This document shows positions 36,608-45,975 of a stretch of DNA of 64,000 nt, piece after piece (the stretch's first letter is position 1; every line of letters begins with the position of its first letter). The DNA is from Sinorhizobium fredii USDA 257 (lineage in GTDB: Bacteria; Pseudomonadota; Alphaproteobacteria; Rhizobiales; Rhizobiaceae): contig NC_018000.1 in the NCBI RefSeq assembly GCF_000265205.3, positions 310,001-374,000 on the forward strand, given 5' to 3'. The translations under genes were made by a program, and so were the position numbers. The notes beneath the pieces are model-generated. The model was given only the letters and a program-made list of their open reading frames with translations. It ran no database searches and had not been told where the DNA came from.

Positions 36608-37159
36608 ATGACCGATAACGACGCGGACGAAATCGTCCGTCAGCGCCGGCGCGACGCCAAGATGCCGCTGACCGACAAGGTGCTCGGCGCGATCGGGCTG
36701 GCCATGGCTGCCTTTGCGACCTTCTTCCCGTGGTACGCCTTCCTGCACCAGGACCAGTTCTCGATTCCGCCACTGTGGCAGGGAACGACGCGGGATCTGC
36801 CTGAGCGCCCCGGTCGCGGCGTCGTGTCGGTCTCGCCGCTGGCGATGACCGATGTCGACGAGGAGACGGCCGCAGCGATCGATCGGCTGACGACGGCGAC
36901 CGTGCCCGGGCTGGAGCATCAACCGGCCGCGGCCGCGGGCGAGCCGGAAGCCGGTCTGGAGCAGCCCTTTCCCGAACCGTCCGGCTTCAAGCTGATGCAC
37001 GTCGCCAACGGACGGGCCCTCATCGAGGACGCGACCGGCATGTATATCGTTCGCATCGGTTCGGTCCTGCCGGACAATAGCCGGCTTGCCACCTTCGAAG
37101 AGCGGAACGGCCGCTGGGTGATGATCACCTCCAAGGGCGAGGTCTACCAGGCTAACTAG
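36608..37159 (+). CDS. Conserved hypothetical membrane protein in flagellar cluster
   Basis: A 183-residue protein, not recognised. A basic N-terminal tail (RQRRRDAKMPLTDKV) is followed by one membrane helix (about 25-46, GAIGLAMAAFATFFPWYAF). A linker rich in Pro/Ala/Glu leads to a C-terminal beta-rich domain (about 125-180: FKLMHVANGRALIEDATGMY, then RIGSVLPDNSRLATFEERNGRWVMITS). The last part resembles a small barrel found in other alphaproteobacterial flagellar-cluster unknowns. It starts 2 bases after fliI and is probably cotranscribed. A role in export or motor assembly is inference from context only. Confidence 0.75.
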   Translation: MTDNDADEIVRQRRRDAKMPLTDKVLGAIGLAMAAFATFFPWYAFLHQDQFSIPPLWQGTTRDLPERPGRGVVSVSPLAMTDVDEETAAAIDRLTTATVPGLEHQPAAAAGEPEAGLEQPFPEPSGFKLMHVANGRALIEDATGMYIVRIGSVLPDNSRLATFEERNGRWVMITSKGEVYQAN

Positions 37160-37290
37160 GCCGCGCCGCCAGGATGCCTCGGCGAGCTGGCGCCTGCCGC
37201 GGGAATTGGCGGCGCGACGGCTTCGCCGCCAAAGCGCCCTGACGAGAATTCGACGCACTTGGTTCGTCATCCCGGTCTCTCGACAAGTCC

Positions 37291-37316
37291 CACGCAAGAT
37301 TACCCGCCTAGGGTCC
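37291..37316 (+). promoter_or_regulatory. Class II flagellar promoter box, flgB
   Basis: CACGCAAG (37291-37298), 8 bases, CCTAGGGTCC (37307-37316), 24 bases before the flgB start. It matches the boxes before fliF, motA, the motB operon, flgE and flhA. Confidence 0.7.
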
Positions 37317-37340
37317 TCCTCATCTCATGAGGAGTAGTCG

Positions 37341-37721
37341 ATGGATCCGATTCAGCTTTTCGATCTCGCGTCGCGCCAGGCCCAATGGCTGACGGTCCGC
37401 CAGAATGTCGTGGCCGGGAACATCGCCAATGCTAACACACCGCATTACAAGGCCAAGGACGTCCAGCCCTTCGAAAGCGTGCTCCAGAACACCGGCATCC
37501 AGATGGCGGCGACCCATCGCGCCCATTTCACCGAGAGCCCGGACGCCGCGCAGGTGACCGACGTCAGCATGATCGACGATGTGGCGGTCCAGCAGTCCGG
37601 CAATACCGTCGCGCTCGAGCAGGAAATGATGAAGACGGGCGAGATCAAGCGCGACTACGAACTCAATTCCGGGCTCGTGAAATCCTTTCACCGGATGATG
37701 CTCATGACGGTACGGAAATAA
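37341..37721 (+). CDS. flgB: Flagellar proximal rod protein FlgB
   Basis: A 126-residue rod protein. The N-terminal [19 protein letters not shown] motif is shared with FlgC/F/G/E. The C-terminal helix ([20 protein letters not shown]) carries the family pattern. It is secreted and assembled on the MS ring with FliE. It is the first gene of a long operon running to fliP. The start follows GAGGAGTAGTCG. Confidence 0.93.
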   Translation: MDPIQLFDLASRQAQWLTVRQNVVAGNIANANTPHYKAKDVQPFESVLQNTGIQMAATHRAHFTESPDAAQVTDVSMIDDVAVQQSGNTVALEQEMMKTGEIKRDYELNSGLVKSFHRMMLMTVRK

Positions 37722-37725
37722 CACC

Positions 37726-38145
37726 ATGGATCCTTTGACCTCGGCACTCAAGGTTTCGGCCTCGGGCCTGCAGGCGGAATCGACGCGGCTGCGCGTCGTT
37801 TCCGAAAACATCGCCAATGCCCGCTCCACCGGCGACGTGCCCGGCGCCGATCCCTATCGCCGCAAGACGATCTCCTTCGCTGCAGAAGTCGATCGTGCAA
37901 GCGGCGCATCGCTCGTGGAGATCCAGCGTCTCGGCACCGACGATTCGGAATTCACAATCGAGTTCGATCCCGGCAATCCGGCCGCCGATGAGAGGGGCAT
38001 GGTGAAAATGCCGAATGTCAACGTGCTGATCGAGATGGCCGACATGCGCGAATCCAACCGCGCCTACGAGGCTAACCTGCAGACCATCAAGCAGTCCCGC
38101 GATCTCATTTCCCAGACAATCGACCTGTTGAGGGCTTCGCAATAA
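37726..38145 (+). CDS. flgC: Flagellar proximal rod protein FlgC
   Basis: A 139-residue rod protein. N-terminal [13 protein letters not shown] and C-terminal [20 protein letters not shown] show the FlgC subgroup. It starts 4 bases after flgB, and the last base of its stop is the first of the fliE start (TAATG arrangement), so translation is coupled. Confidence 0.94.
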   Translation: MDPLTSALKVSASGLQAESTRLRVVSENIANARSTGDVPGADPYRRKTISFAAEVDRASGASLVEIQRLGTDDSEFTIEFDPGNPAADERGMVKMPNVNVLIEMADMRESNRAYEANLQTIKQSRDLISQTIDLLRASQ

Positions 38146-38480
38146 TGATCGATGCAATTCAGTCCGTCGGCGCGTTTTCGACCCTGAAGGAGGCCGAGGG
38201 CACCAGCCCCGTCGCCTCGACCGCGCTCTCCCTGCCGAGTGCCGGAGCTTCCGCTCCGCAATCGCAGAGCTTCGCCGACATGCTCGGCAACATGACCACG
38301 GACGCCATCCGGTCGATGAAATCGGCGGAAGGGGTGTCGTTGCAGGCGATCCGCGGCGAGGCGAACACCCGTGAGGTCGTCGATGCGGTGATGAGTGCGG
38401 AGCAGTCGCTGCAGACCGCGCTCGCCATCCGCGACAAGGTGGTCACCGCCTATCTCGAAATCGCCCGCATGCAGATCTGA
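38145..38480 (+). CDS. fliE: Flagellar hook-basal body protein FliE
   Basis: A 111-residue helical adaptor between the MS ring and the rod. The conserved C-terminal part ([20 protein letters not shown] and [13 protein letters not shown]) is diagnostic. The N-terminal half is Ser/Ala-rich and variable. It sits between flgC (one-base overlap) and flgG (11-base gap). Confidence 0.93.
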   Translation: MIDAIQSVGAFSTLKEAEGTSPVASTALSLPSAGASAPQSQSFADMLGNMTTDAIRSMKSAEGVSLQAIRGEANTREVVDAVMSAEQSLQTALAIRDKVVTAYLEIARMQI

Positions 38481-38491
38481 AGGAACGTGAC

Positions 38492-39280
38492 ATGAAGGCC
38501 CTTTCCATCGCCGCCACGGGCATGAATGCCCAACAGCTGAACCTCGAAGTCATCGCCAACAACATCGCCAACATCAACACGACCGGCTACAAGCGGGCGC
38601 GCGCGGAATTCTCGGACCTGCTCTATCAGACGGAGCGCGCCCAGGGCGTGCCGAACCGCTCCAATCAGGCGATCGTTCCGGAAGGCGCGATCGTCGGTCT
38701 CGGCGTGCAGACGGCGGCCGTCCGCAACCTCCATGTCCAGGGCAGCCTGGTCAACACCAGCAACGATCTGGACCTGGCGCTTGTCGGCCGCGGCTGGTTC
38801 CAGGTCGAAACGCCAAATGGGGAGACGGTCTATACCCGCTCGGGTGCCTTCAACACCAACGCCACCGGCCAGCTCGTCACCATCGACGGCTACACGGTAG
38901 TTCCCGGCATCACCGTGCCGCAGGACGCCACCGAGATCACCGTCTCCGCTTCCGGCCAGGTTCTGGTGCGGATTGGCGACGCGACGGAGACCCAGGAAAT
39001 CGGCCAGTTGACGATCGCCAATTTCGTCAACGAGGCCGGATTGGAGCCGCAGGGCGAAAACCTCTTCAAGCAGACGGCGGCATCCGGCGAGCCGATCGTC
39101 GGCACGCCGGCGGATCCCGGCTTCGCGCAGGTCAAGCAGGGCTATCTGGAATCCTCCAACGTCGATCCGGTCAAGGAAATCACCGATCTGATCTCGGCCC
39201 AGCGCGCCTACGAAATGAACTCGAAAGTCATCCAGGCCGCGGACGAGATGGCCGCCACAGTGAGCAAGAACCTCAGGTAA
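38492..39280 (+). CDS. flgG: Flagellar distal rod protein FlgG
   Basis: A 262-residue distal-rod protein of normal family length. N-terminal [21 protein letters not shown], central [20 protein letters not shown] and C-terminal [20 protein letters not shown] identify it. It is built above FlgF and below the hook. Its ribosome-binding site is GAAGGAACGTGAC. Confidence 0.95.
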   Translation: MKALSIAATGMNAQQLNLEVIANNIANINTTGYKRARAEFSDLLYQTERAQGVPNRSNQAIVPEGAIVGLGVQTAAVRNLHVQGSLVNTSNDLDLALVGRGWFQVETPNGETVYTRSGAFNTNATGQLVTIDGYTVVPGITVPQDATEITVSASGQVLVRIGDATETQEIGQLTIANFVNEAGLEPQGENLFKQTAASGEPIVGTPADPGFAQVKQGYLESSNVDPVKEITDLISAQRAYEMNSKVIQAADEMAATVSKNLR

Positions 39281-39298
39281 CGGAAAGAGGGGGCAAAC

Positions 39299-39808
39299 AT
39301 GATGTTTCGCCGATCCGCCAAAACGGCAGCAATCGAAAGCGGTTCCGGCCGCTTGAAGCGGTCGCTCGCATCTGCCGCGATCGCCGCCGCTTTGCTGTCG
39401 CCGGCGCTCGTTTCCGCACAGCAGCCGACCGCCGTTATCCCGAAGCAGACCATCTATCCCGGCGAAACCATCGAGGCGAGCATGTTGGAAGTGGTCGACG
39501 TGACCAATCCGGATCTCGCCGACGGCTACGTCGGTTCCCTCCACGAGGTCGAAGGCAAGGTGACGAAGCGGACCCTTCTGCCGGGACGGGTGATCCTCGC
39601 CTCGGCGCTGCGCGACCGATTCGCTGTGGAACGCGGCTCGACGGTTCGGCTGATCTTCAGCAATGGCGGGCTGACGATCACCGCTTCCGGCTCGCCGCTG
39701 CAGGACGCGGCGGTCGGCGAACTGATCCGCGCCCGCAATATCGATAGCGGCGTCATCGTGTCCGGTACGGTGATGGCCGACGGCACGATCCATGTGGTGG
39801 CGAAATGA
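39299..39808 (+). CDS. flgA: P-ring assembly chaperone FlgA
   Basis: A 169-residue periplasmic protein. A signal-peptide-like basic/hydrophobic N-terminus (about 20-40, SLASAAIAAALLSPALVSAQ) is followed by the SAF/FlgA C-terminal domain (LEVVDVTNPDLADGYVGSLHEVEG, then GRVILASALRDRFAV). It helps FlgI polymerise into the P ring. It overlaps flgI by four bases. Confidence 0.92.
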   Translation: MMFRRSAKTAAIESGSGRLKRSLASAAIAAALLSPALVSAQQPTAVIPKQTIYPGETIEASMLEVVDVTNPDLADGYVGSLHEVEGKVTKRTLLPGRVILASALRDRFAVERGSTVRLIFSNGGLTITASGSPLQDAAVGELIRARNIDSGVIVSGTVMADGTIHVVAK

Positions 39809-40920
39809 CGATGCGCGTTTCCAAGTGGTTGCTGACCTTCGCCTTGCTGTTTGCGGCGACATTGACGCCCGCCCATGCCGCGTCGCGCATTAAGGACGTG
39901 GCCTCGCTTCAGGCCGGCCGGGACAACCAGCTGATCGGCTACGGATTGGTGGTCGGGCTGCAGGGAACCGGCGACAGCCTGCGGTCCTCGCCGTTCACCG
40001 ACCAGTCGATTCGCGCCATGCTGCAGAATCTCGGCATTTCGACGCAGGGCGGCGAGTCTCGGACGCGCAACGTCGCGGCGGTCCTGGTCACCGCGACGCT
40101 GCCGCCCTTCGCCAGCCCCGGCAGCCGCGTCGACGTCACCGTCGGATCGCTTGGCGACGCGACGTCGCTGCGCGGCGGCACGCTCGTCATGACGTCGCTC
40201 TCGGGCGCCGACGGGCAGATCTACGCGGTGGCCCAGGGCTCGATCGTCGTCACGGGCTTCAGTGCTCAGGGTGACGCGGCGACGCTGTCGCAGGGCGTGA
40301 CCACCGCCGGCCGCGTCCCGAACGGCGCCATCATCGAGCGCGAGCTGCCGTCCAAGTTCAAGGACGGCTTCAACCTCGTGCTGCAATTGCGCAATCCGGA
40401 CTTTTCGACCGCCGTCGGCATGGCGGCGGCGATCAACAAATTTGCGGCCGCCCAGTTCGGCGGCCGCATCGCCGAAGCCTTGGATTCGCAGTCCGTTCTC
40501 GTCCAGAAGCCGAAGATGGCCGACCTCGCCCGACTGATGGCCGACATCGAAAACCTCGTCGTCGAGACGGACGTCCCGGCGCGCGTCGTCGTCAACGAGC
40601 GGACCGGCACGATCGTCATCGGCCAGGATGTGCGCGTTGCCGAAGTTGCGGTCAGCTACGGCACCCTGACGGTGCAGGTGACCGAGACCCCGACTGTCGT
40701 GCAGCCGGCGCCCTTCTCGCGCGGCGAGACGGCCGTTGAGCCCAATACCACCATCGAGGCGCAGTCGGATGGCGGCACGGTCGCAATCCTCAACGGGTCG
40801 AGCCTTCGTTCGCTTGTTGCGGGCCTGAACAGCATCGGCGTCAAGCCGGACGGAATCATCGCCATCCTGCAGAGCATCAAGACGGCGGGAGCCCTACAGG
40901 CGGAGCTTGTGCTGCAATGA
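39805..40920 (+). CDS. flgI: Flagellar P-ring protein FlgI
   Basis: A 371-residue periplasmic ring protein with a cleavable signal peptide (ending TPAHA about residue 23). The FlgI signatures IGYGLVVGLQGTGDS, FTDQSIRAMLQNLGI and RVVVNERTGTIVIGQDVRVAEVAVS are seen. It forms the bushing in the peptidoglycan layer. It overlaps flgA upstream and motE downstream (ATGA at both junctions). Confidence 0.95.
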   Translation: MTMRVSKWLLTFALLFAATLTPAHAASRIKDVASLQAGRDNQLIGYGLVVGLQGTGDSLRSSPFTDQSIRAMLQNLGISTQGGESRTRNVAAVLVTATLPPFASPGSRVDVTVGSLGDATSLRGGTLVMTSLSGADGQIYAVAQGSIVVTGFSAQGDAATLSQGVTTAGRVPNGAIIERELPSKFKDGFNLVLQLRNPDFSTAVGMAAAINKFAAAQFGGRIAEALDSQSVLVQKPKMADLARLMADIENLVVETDVPARVVVNERTGTIVIGQDVRVAEVAVSYGTLTVQVTETPTVVQPAPFSRGETAVEPNTTIEAQSDGGTVAILNGSSLRSLVAGLNSIGVKPDGIIAILQSIKTAGALQAELVLQ

Positions 40921-41456
40921 CCGGAATTTTGAACCATCTACTCGGCAGGTCTCGCCGCACGCTCATGGCCGCGGCCGGTGCCGCGCTGATGCTGGCGATG
41001 CCCGGCGCATTCGCGCAGGACGTGACCGCGCCGCCCGCAGAAAACGCTGCCGCGAACGAAGTCCAGCAATTCTGCACCAATATCGCCGATGCGGCGCGCG
41101 ACCAGCGCTACCTCCTGCAGCGCAAGGAACTCGAAACCCTGCAGGCGAGCGTCGACGAACGCATTGCGACGCTGGAAAAGCGCCGGGCCGAATACGAGGA
41201 TTGGCTCAAGCGCCGCAACGATTTCCTGAAGCAGGCGGAACTCGGGCTCGTCGATATCTACAAAACGATGAAGCCCGACGCCGCCGCCGGCAAGCTCGAG
41301 ATGGTGCGTCCGGAGATCGCCGCGGCGATCGTCATGAAGCTACCGCCGCGCCAATCCTCGCTGATCCTCAGCGAAATGAGTGACGAAAAGGCGGCGGTGC
41401 TCACGAACATCATTTCCAGCGCCAGCGACCCGAACACCTCGAAGGAGCCATCATGA
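40917..41456 (+). CDS. motE: Periplasmic MotC chaperone MotE
   Basis: A 179-residue secreted protein. The basic N-terminus and hydrophobic core end in MPGAFAQD. A long coiled coil (about 65-125, LLQRKELETLQASVDERIAT) precedes a C-terminal MgtE-N-like domain (MKPDAAAGKLEMVRPEIAAAI, then PPRQSSLILSEM). In S. meliloti MotE is described as the chaperone needed for folding and stability of the periplasmic motility protein MotC. It is coupled to flgI and flgH by four-base overlaps. Confidence 0.9.
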   Translation: MTGILNHLLGRSRRTLMAAAGAALMLAMPGAFAQDVTAPPAENAAANEVQQFCTNIADAARDQRYLLQRKELETLQASVDERIATLEKRRAEYEDWLKRRNDFLKQAELGLVDIYKTMKPDAAAGKLEMVRPEIAAAIVMKLPPRQSSLILSEMSDEKAAVLTNIISSASDPNTSKEPS

Positions 41457-42163
41457 GAATGCAACTTACGGCCGCTCTGGCCGCGAGCCTCCTTGCGGGA
41501 TGTCAGAACCAGGCCTTCAAGGAGATCGGCCAGGCGCCGGCGATGAGCCCGATCGGCAGCGGCCTGCAATACACCCAGGCGCCGCAGCTCGCCATGTATC
41601 CGAAGCAGCCGCATCAGATGACCGCCGGATATTCGCTGTGGAACGACCAGCAGGCCGCCCTCTTCAAGGACGCGCGCGCGATCAATGTCGGCGACATACT
41701 GACGGTCGATATCCGGATCGACGACAAGGCATCCTTTAACAACGAGACCGACCGCAGCCGAACCAATTCCAGCGGCTTCAATCTCGGCGCCGCCGGCGAA
41801 TCGCAGACCAGCGACTTCGAATGGTCCGGCAATCTCAAATATGGGTCGAACACCAAAACCGAAGGGGACGGCAAGACCGAGCGCTCCGAGAAGCTCAGGC
41901 TGCTGGTTGCCGCCGTCGTCACCGGCGTTCTGGAAAACGGCAATCTGTTGATCAGCGGCTCCCAGGAAGTGCGCGTCAATCACGAGCTGCGCATCCTCAA
42001 TGTCGCCGGCATCGTCCGGCCACTGGATGTCGATGCCGACAACATCATCTCCTATGACCGAATCGCCGAGGCCCGCATCTCCTATGGCGGCCGCGGCCGG
42101 CTGACCGAAGTCCAGCAGCCGCCCTATGGTCAGCAGATCGTGGATCTCATTTCGCCGATCTGA
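41453..42163 (+). CDS. flgH: Flagellar L-ring lipoprotein FlgH
   Basis: A 236-residue outer-membrane lipoprotein with a lipobox LLAG-C (Cys17). The family core includes SLWNDQQAALFKDARAINVGD, ILTVDIRIDDKASFNNET and later NLLISGSQEVRVNHELRIL. It forms the L ring around the rod. It starts four bases inside the motE end. After cleavage a mature protein of about 220 residues remains. Confidence 0.94.
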   Translation: MRMQLTAALAASLLAGCQNQAFKEIGQAPAMSPIGSGLQYTQAPQLAMYPKQPHQMTAGYSLWNDQQAALFKDARAINVGDILTVDIRIDDKASFNNETDRSRTNSSGFNLGAAGESQTSDFEWSGNLKYGSNTKTEGDGKTERSEKLRLLVAAVVTGVLENGNLLISGSQEVRVNHELRILNVAGIVRPLDVDADNIISYDRIAEARISYGGRGRLTEVQQPPYGQQIVDLISPI

Positions 42164-42174
42164 GGGGCACGACG

Positions 42175-42663
42175 ATGGAAGAAATCGACAGCAAGCAATC
42201 CAAATCCCCATCGCTGGTCATGACCATTGCCGCCGTCGCCGTGCTGACGCTCGTCGCCGGCGGCGGCGGCTGGCTTGTCGGCGCTCTTCTGGCGCCGCCG
42301 CCGGCACAGAAGACCGAGGCCGCAGAGGTGCCTCCGGACGCCACCGGCGAGGAGGACATTCCCAAGATCGCCACCGAAGCCAATGGCGTCGTCCAGCTTG
42401 AACCGATCACCACGAACCTTGCCTATCCGGCGGAGAATTGGGTCCGGCTCGAGGTCGCGCTGCAGTTCGAGGGCGCGCCGGACGTTGCGCTGGCGGAAGA
42501 AATCCACCAGGACATCGCCGCCTATCTCAAGACTGTGTCGTTGCAGCAAATTCAGGGGCCGCGCGGCTTTCAATATCTCCGGGATGACATCCAGGAACGG
42601 GTTGACCTGCGCTCCGACGGGCGCGTAACCAATGTGATGTTCAGGACCTTCGTCATCCAATGA
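42175..42663 (+). CDS. fliL: Flagellar basal-body-associated protein FliL
   Basis: A 162-residue single-pass inner-membrane protein. A short cytoplasmic N-terminus is followed by a membrane helix (about 14-38, LVMTIAAVAVLTLVAGGGGW) and a periplasmic stomatin-like FliL domain (WVRLEVALQFEGAPDVALAE, then SDGRVTNVMFRTFVIQ). It supports stator function. It lies 11 bases after flgH and 7 bases before fliP. Confidence 0.92.
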   Translation: MEEIDSKQSKSPSLVMTIAAVAVLTLVAGGGGWLVGALLAPPPAQKTEAAEVPPDATGEEDIPKIATEANGVVQLEPITTNLAYPAENWVRLEVALQFEGAPDVALAEEIHQDIAAYLKTVSLQQIQGPRGFQYLRDDIQERVDLRSDGRVTNVMFRTFVIQ

Positions 42664-42670
42664 TTCGCTG

Positions 42671-43408
42671 ATGCTCCGGATTGCTGCATTTATTATCGCC
42701 ATGATGGCGATGTCGGGAATTGCCGGGGCCCAGAGCTTTCCCGCCGATATTCTGAACACGCCGGTCGACGGCTCGGTCGCCTCGTGGATCATCCGCACCT
42801 TCGGGCTGTTGACCGTCCTTTCAGTGGCGCCCGGCATTCTGATCATGGTGACAAGCTTTCCGCGCTTCGTCATCGCCTTTGCTATCCTGCGCTCAGGCAT
42901 GGGGCTCGCGACCACGCCGTCGAACATGATCATGGTGTCGCTGGCGCTGTTCATGACCTTCTATGTGATGGCGCCCACCTTCGACCGTGCCTGGCGCGAC
43001 GGCATCGATCCGTTGCTGAAGAACGAGATCTCCGAGACCGAGGCGCTCACGCGCGTCTCGGAGCCGTTCCGCGAGTTCATGCTCGCCAACACGCGTGACA
43101 AGGACCTGCAGCTCTTCATCGACATCGCCAGGGAAAAGGGCCAGACAGTCGTCGTCGACGACAAGGTGGATCTCCGCGCCGTCGTGCCCGCTTTCATGAT
43201 CTCGGAGATCCGCCGCGGCTTCGAGATCGGCTTCCTGATCATGCTGCCGTTCCTGGTGATCGACCTGATCGTCTCGACCATCACCATGGCCATGGGCATG
43301 ATGATGCTGCCGCCGACATCGATCTCGCTGCCCTTCAAGATCCTGTTCTTCGTGCTGATCGACGGCTGGAACCTGCTCGTCGGCAGCCTGGTGCGCTCCT
43401 TTACCTGA
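42671..43408 (+). CDS. fliP: Flagellar export gate protein FliP
   Basis: A 245-residue export-gate core protein with a signal peptide (IAAFIIAMMAMSGIAGAQ) and four membrane helices. The signatures GILIMVTSFPRFVIAFAILR, TTPSNMIMVSLALFMTFYVM and FEIGFLIMLPFLVIDLIVST are plain. With FliQ (60030) and FliR (62492) it forms the FliPQR channel. It is the last gene of the flgB operon, before the flagellin array. Confidence 0.96.
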   Translation: MLRIAAFIIAMMAMSGIAGAQSFPADILNTPVDGSVASWIIRTFGLLTVLSVAPGILIMVTSFPRFVIAFAILRSGMGLATTPSNMIMVSLALFMTFYVMAPTFDRAWRDGIDPLLKNEISETEALTRVSEPFREFMLANTRDKDLQLFIDIAREKGQTVVVDDKVDLRAVVPAFMISEIRRGFEIGFLIMLPFLVIDLIVSTITMAMGMMMLPPTSISLPFKILFFVLIDGWNLLVGSLVRSFT

Positions 43409-43608
43409 GGCTGCTGCCGGTGTTCCTCGTTAGGACATCCGGCGACCCCACAACAATCCGTTAAGCATAGGATTTCACGCGGGATTCACCACGTTATCGC
43501 GTCGCCTCCGGGAGTGCCCTCCGGGTTAAGGTGTTGGCAAGAAATGGCTGCGAATTTCGTCCTCACACGACGGGTTTGGTGTCCTTCACGAGCTGAACGG
43601 AACCGAGT

Positions 43609-43659
43609 GGCATGATGCCGGACCGTCGTGACCGGTAACGATTTTCAGCCCGGTATGTC
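43609..43659 (+). promoter_or_regulatory. Flagellin promoter motif, flaA
   Basis: GGCATGATGCCG (43609-43620), an internal ACCGG, then CCGGTATGTC (43650-43659), which ends 33 bases before the flaA start. The spacer is 29 bases, against 21-23 at flaB, flaD, flaC and icpA. Upstream at 43505-43525 lies a tandem CCTCCGGG pair. The rest of the 284-base gap shows nothing else. Confidence 0.65.
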
Positions 43660-43692
43660 CCCCCATAAGTATTTCGTAAAGGGACAACGAGT

Positions 43693-44601
43693 ATGGCAAG
43701 CATTCTCACCAACAGCTCGGCAACGGCCGCTCTCCAGACGCTGCGCTCCATTTCCTCCAGCATGGAAGACACGCAGAACCGCATTTCCACCGGCATGCGC
43801 GTCGGCTCTGCTTCCGACAACGCCGCCTATTGGTCGATCGCGACCACCATGCGTTCTGACAACGCAGCCCTTTCGTCGGTCACCGACGCGCTCGGCATGG
43901 GCGCCGCCAAGGTCGACACCGCCTATGCCGGTATGGAAGCCGCCATCGATGTCGTCAAGGAAATCAAGGCGAAGATCGTCGCCGCCACGGAAGAAGGCGT
44001 CGACGGCGCAAAGGTCCAGGAAGAAATCGACCAGCTTCAGGACCAGCTCCTGAGCATTGCCGAATCCGCCTCTTTCAACGGGGAAAACTGGATTGCAGGC
44101 GAAGCTGCCACGAAGACCGTCGTAACCGGCTTTGTTCGTGCTTCGGACGGCACGGTTTCGATCAAGACGTCCAGCTATGCGCTCACCGATGCGGCCGATG
44201 GTACGCTCCTCTTCGCTGACGATGGTGCAGGTGGACTCGATACCGCGACCGGCATCCTCGGCACGGACGGCACCAACGGCAACAATGTCTACGGCCTCGA
44301 CATTTCTGCGATGGACGCGACGGCCCTCGGAGAGGCGCTCTCCGACGTCGAAGACGCGCTCACCGCGATGACCAGCGCCGCCTCTTCGCTCGGTTCGATG
44401 TCGACCCGTATCGATCTGCAGGCCGACTTCGTTTCCGAACTCAGCGACTCGATCGAAAACGGTATCGGCCGCCTCGTCGATGCCGACATGAACGAGGAGT
44501 CGACCCGCCTGAAGGCCCTGCAGACGCAGCAGCAGCTCGCCATCCAGGCCCTGTCGATCGCCAACTCCGACTCGCAGAACATCCTGTCGCTCTTCCGCTA
44601 A
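43693..44601 (+). CDS. flaA: Flagellin A
   Basis: A 302-residue filament subunit. The conserved D0/D1 N-terminal region (about 1-135: SSATAALQTLRSISSSMEDT, STGMRVGSASDNAAYWSIAT) and C-terminal region (about 220-302: STRIDLQADFVSELSDSI, then STRLKALQTQQQLAIQALSI) flank a short variable centre. In S. meliloti FlaA is the principal flagellin and must combine with at least one of the others to make the rigid complex filament. Naming follows synteny (first of four). A strong terminator follows, so it is a single-gene transcript. Confidence 0.93.
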   Translation: MASILTNSSATAALQTLRSISSSMEDTQNRISTGMRVGSASDNAAYWSIATTMRSDNAALSSVTDALGMGAAKVDTAYAGMEAAIDVVKEIKAKIVAATEEGVDGAKVQEEIDQLQDQLLSIAESASFNGENWIAGEAATKTVVTGFVRASDGTVSIKTSSYALTDAADGTLLFADDGAGGLDTATGILGTDGTNGNNVYGLDISAMDATALGEALSDVEDALTAMTSAASSLGSMSTRIDLQADFVSELSDSIENGIGRLVDADMNEESTRLKALQTQQQLAIQALSIANSDSQNILSLFR

Positions 44602-44647
44602 TCGGCGAACCGGCACGGGGGCTGACTGTGCCGCACCGCTGGAAAAG

Positions 44648-44677
44648 AGCCGCGACCGAACCCGGTCGCGGCTTTTT
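44648..44677 (+). terminator. Rho-independent terminator after flaA
   Basis: AGCCGCGACCG (44648-44658), loop AACC, CGGTCGCGGCT (44663-44673), then TTTT and a second T-run just downstream. An 11-bp perfect stem makes this a strong terminator. Confidence 0.93.
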
Positions 44678-44743
44678 CGCATTTTTTTTCCTGCTTCAGC
44701 ATTCCTTAACCATCTTGCTGTTTCCTAAGGCCATCGAAACGGC

Positions 44744-44816
44744 GGGTTAACCAACAAAATTAAGTGGTTAGCAGGCATGATGCTGACCGTCGCTTGCCGG
44801 CGTACTCCGGAATGTC
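44744..44816 (+). promoter_or_regulatory. Flagellin promoter region, flaB
   Basis: A GGGTTAAC (44744-44751) and a TGGTTAGC (44765-44772) lie 21 bases apart, directly followed by GGCATGATGCTG (44774-44785), a GCCGG, and CCGGAATGTC (44807-44816), 33 bases before flaB. The same layout is found before flaD. Confidence 0.68.
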
Positions 44817-44849
44817 CCTTCTTAATCAGCCACTAAGGGGCACTCAGAA

Positions 44850-45770
44850 ATGACAAGCATTCTCACCAACATTGCCGCCATGTCCGCACTCGAAACGCTG
44901 CGGAGCATCGGTAACAACATGGAAACGACCCAGGGCCGGGTCTCCTCCGGCCTGCGCGTCGGCGAGGCTTCGGACAACGCCGCCTACTGGTCAATCGCGA
45001 CCACGATGCGGTCGGACAACATGGCGCTCTCCGCCGTCCAGGACGCCCTCGGCCTCGGCGCCGCCAAGGTCGACACCGCTTACGCCGGTATGGAATCGGC
45101 TATCGAAGTCGTGAAGGAAATCAAGGCCAAGATCGTTACGGCAACTGAAGAAGGCGTCGACAAGGCCAAGGTTCAGGAAGAAATCGATCAGCTTCAGGAA
45201 CAGCTGCTGTCGATCGCCGAATCGGCTTCGTTCAGCGGCGAGAACTGGATCGGCGGCGTAGCCGGCAACACCGTGACCGTCGTGTCCGGCTTCGTCCGCG
45301 CCTCCGACAGCACCGTCTCCGTCAAGACGACGAGCTATGCGCTGGTCGACGGTGTGTCGGGTGGCAACCTCCTGTTCAGCGACGACGGCACCGGCGCTCT
45401 CGACACGGCAACCGGTATCCTTGGCACCGCCGGTGCCTCCGCTGGCGGCTACGATGTCTATTCGTTGGACATCAGCGCACTCGCGACGGCGGACATGAAC
45501 GACGTGCTGTCGGACGTGGACGATGCGCTCTCGGCCATGACCAGCGCTGCTGCAGAGCTCGGTTCGATCTCGATGCGCATCGGCCTGCAGGAAGATTTCG
45601 TCGCGAAGCTCTCCGACTCGATCGACTCCGGCGTTGGCCGCCTCGTCGATGCCGACATGAACGAGGAATCGACCCGCCTCAAGGCCCTGCAGACGCAGCA
45701 GCAGCTCGCTGTCCAGTCGCTGTCGATCGCCAACAGCAACTCGGAAAACGTCCTCCAGCTCTTCCGTTAA
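44850..45770 (+). CDS. flaB: Flagellin B
   Basis: A 306-residue flagellin nearly identical to FlaA and to the next flagellin in the D0/D1 regions (ETLRSIGNNMETTQGRVSSG, DNAAYWSIATTMRSDNMALS; C-terminal MRIGLQEDFVAKLSDSIDSG), with a different short centre (about 140-215). It is a secondary flagellin of the complex filament. Naming follows order in the cluster. It has its own promoter motif and a following hairpin region. Confidence 0.92.
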   Translation: MTSILTNIAAMSALETLRSIGNNMETTQGRVSSGLRVGEASDNAAYWSIATTMRSDNMALSAVQDALGLGAAKVDTAYAGMESAIEVVKEIKAKIVTATEEGVDKAKVQEEIDQLQEQLLSIAESASFSGENWIGGVAGNTVTVVSGFVRASDSTVSVKTTSYALVDGVSGGNLLFSDDGTGALDTATGILGTAGASAGGYDVYSLDISALATADMNDVLSDVDDALSAMTSAAAELGSISMRIGLQEDFVAKLSDSIDSGVGRLVDADMNEESTRLKALQTQQQLAVQSLSIANSNSENVLQLFR

Positions 45771-45787
45771 TCGACAGAGCCGGACTA

Positions 45788-45866
45788 GGGATCAGACGAT
45801 CCCTCAAACGCTCAAGATTGCTGAAAGCCACTTCAGAAGGCCGCATCTTGCGAAAGGTGCGGCTTT
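45788..45866 (+). terminator. Tandem hairpins after flaB
   Basis: A perfect GGGATC-AGAC-GATCCC hairpin (45788-45803) is followed by GCCGCATC / GGTGCGGC (45840-45863, one G-T pair) and a TTT. The second is a probable weak rho-independent terminator. Its T-run is short. Confidence 0.65.
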
Positions 45867-45975
45867 CACGCATTTGCGCCCCAGCACAAGGAAATTGTTA
45901 GGTTTTGTTAATTTTATTAACCGCTCTTCAGAGTTTGTTAACCATGTTCCCGTTAGCTGGCCGCATCGAAACGAT

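Noticed and set aside
34599..36773. 724-codon open frame antisense to flgF/fliI
   Set aside because: FliI Walker motifs lie on the plus strand; the reverse frame is low-complexity Arg/Asp/Ala.
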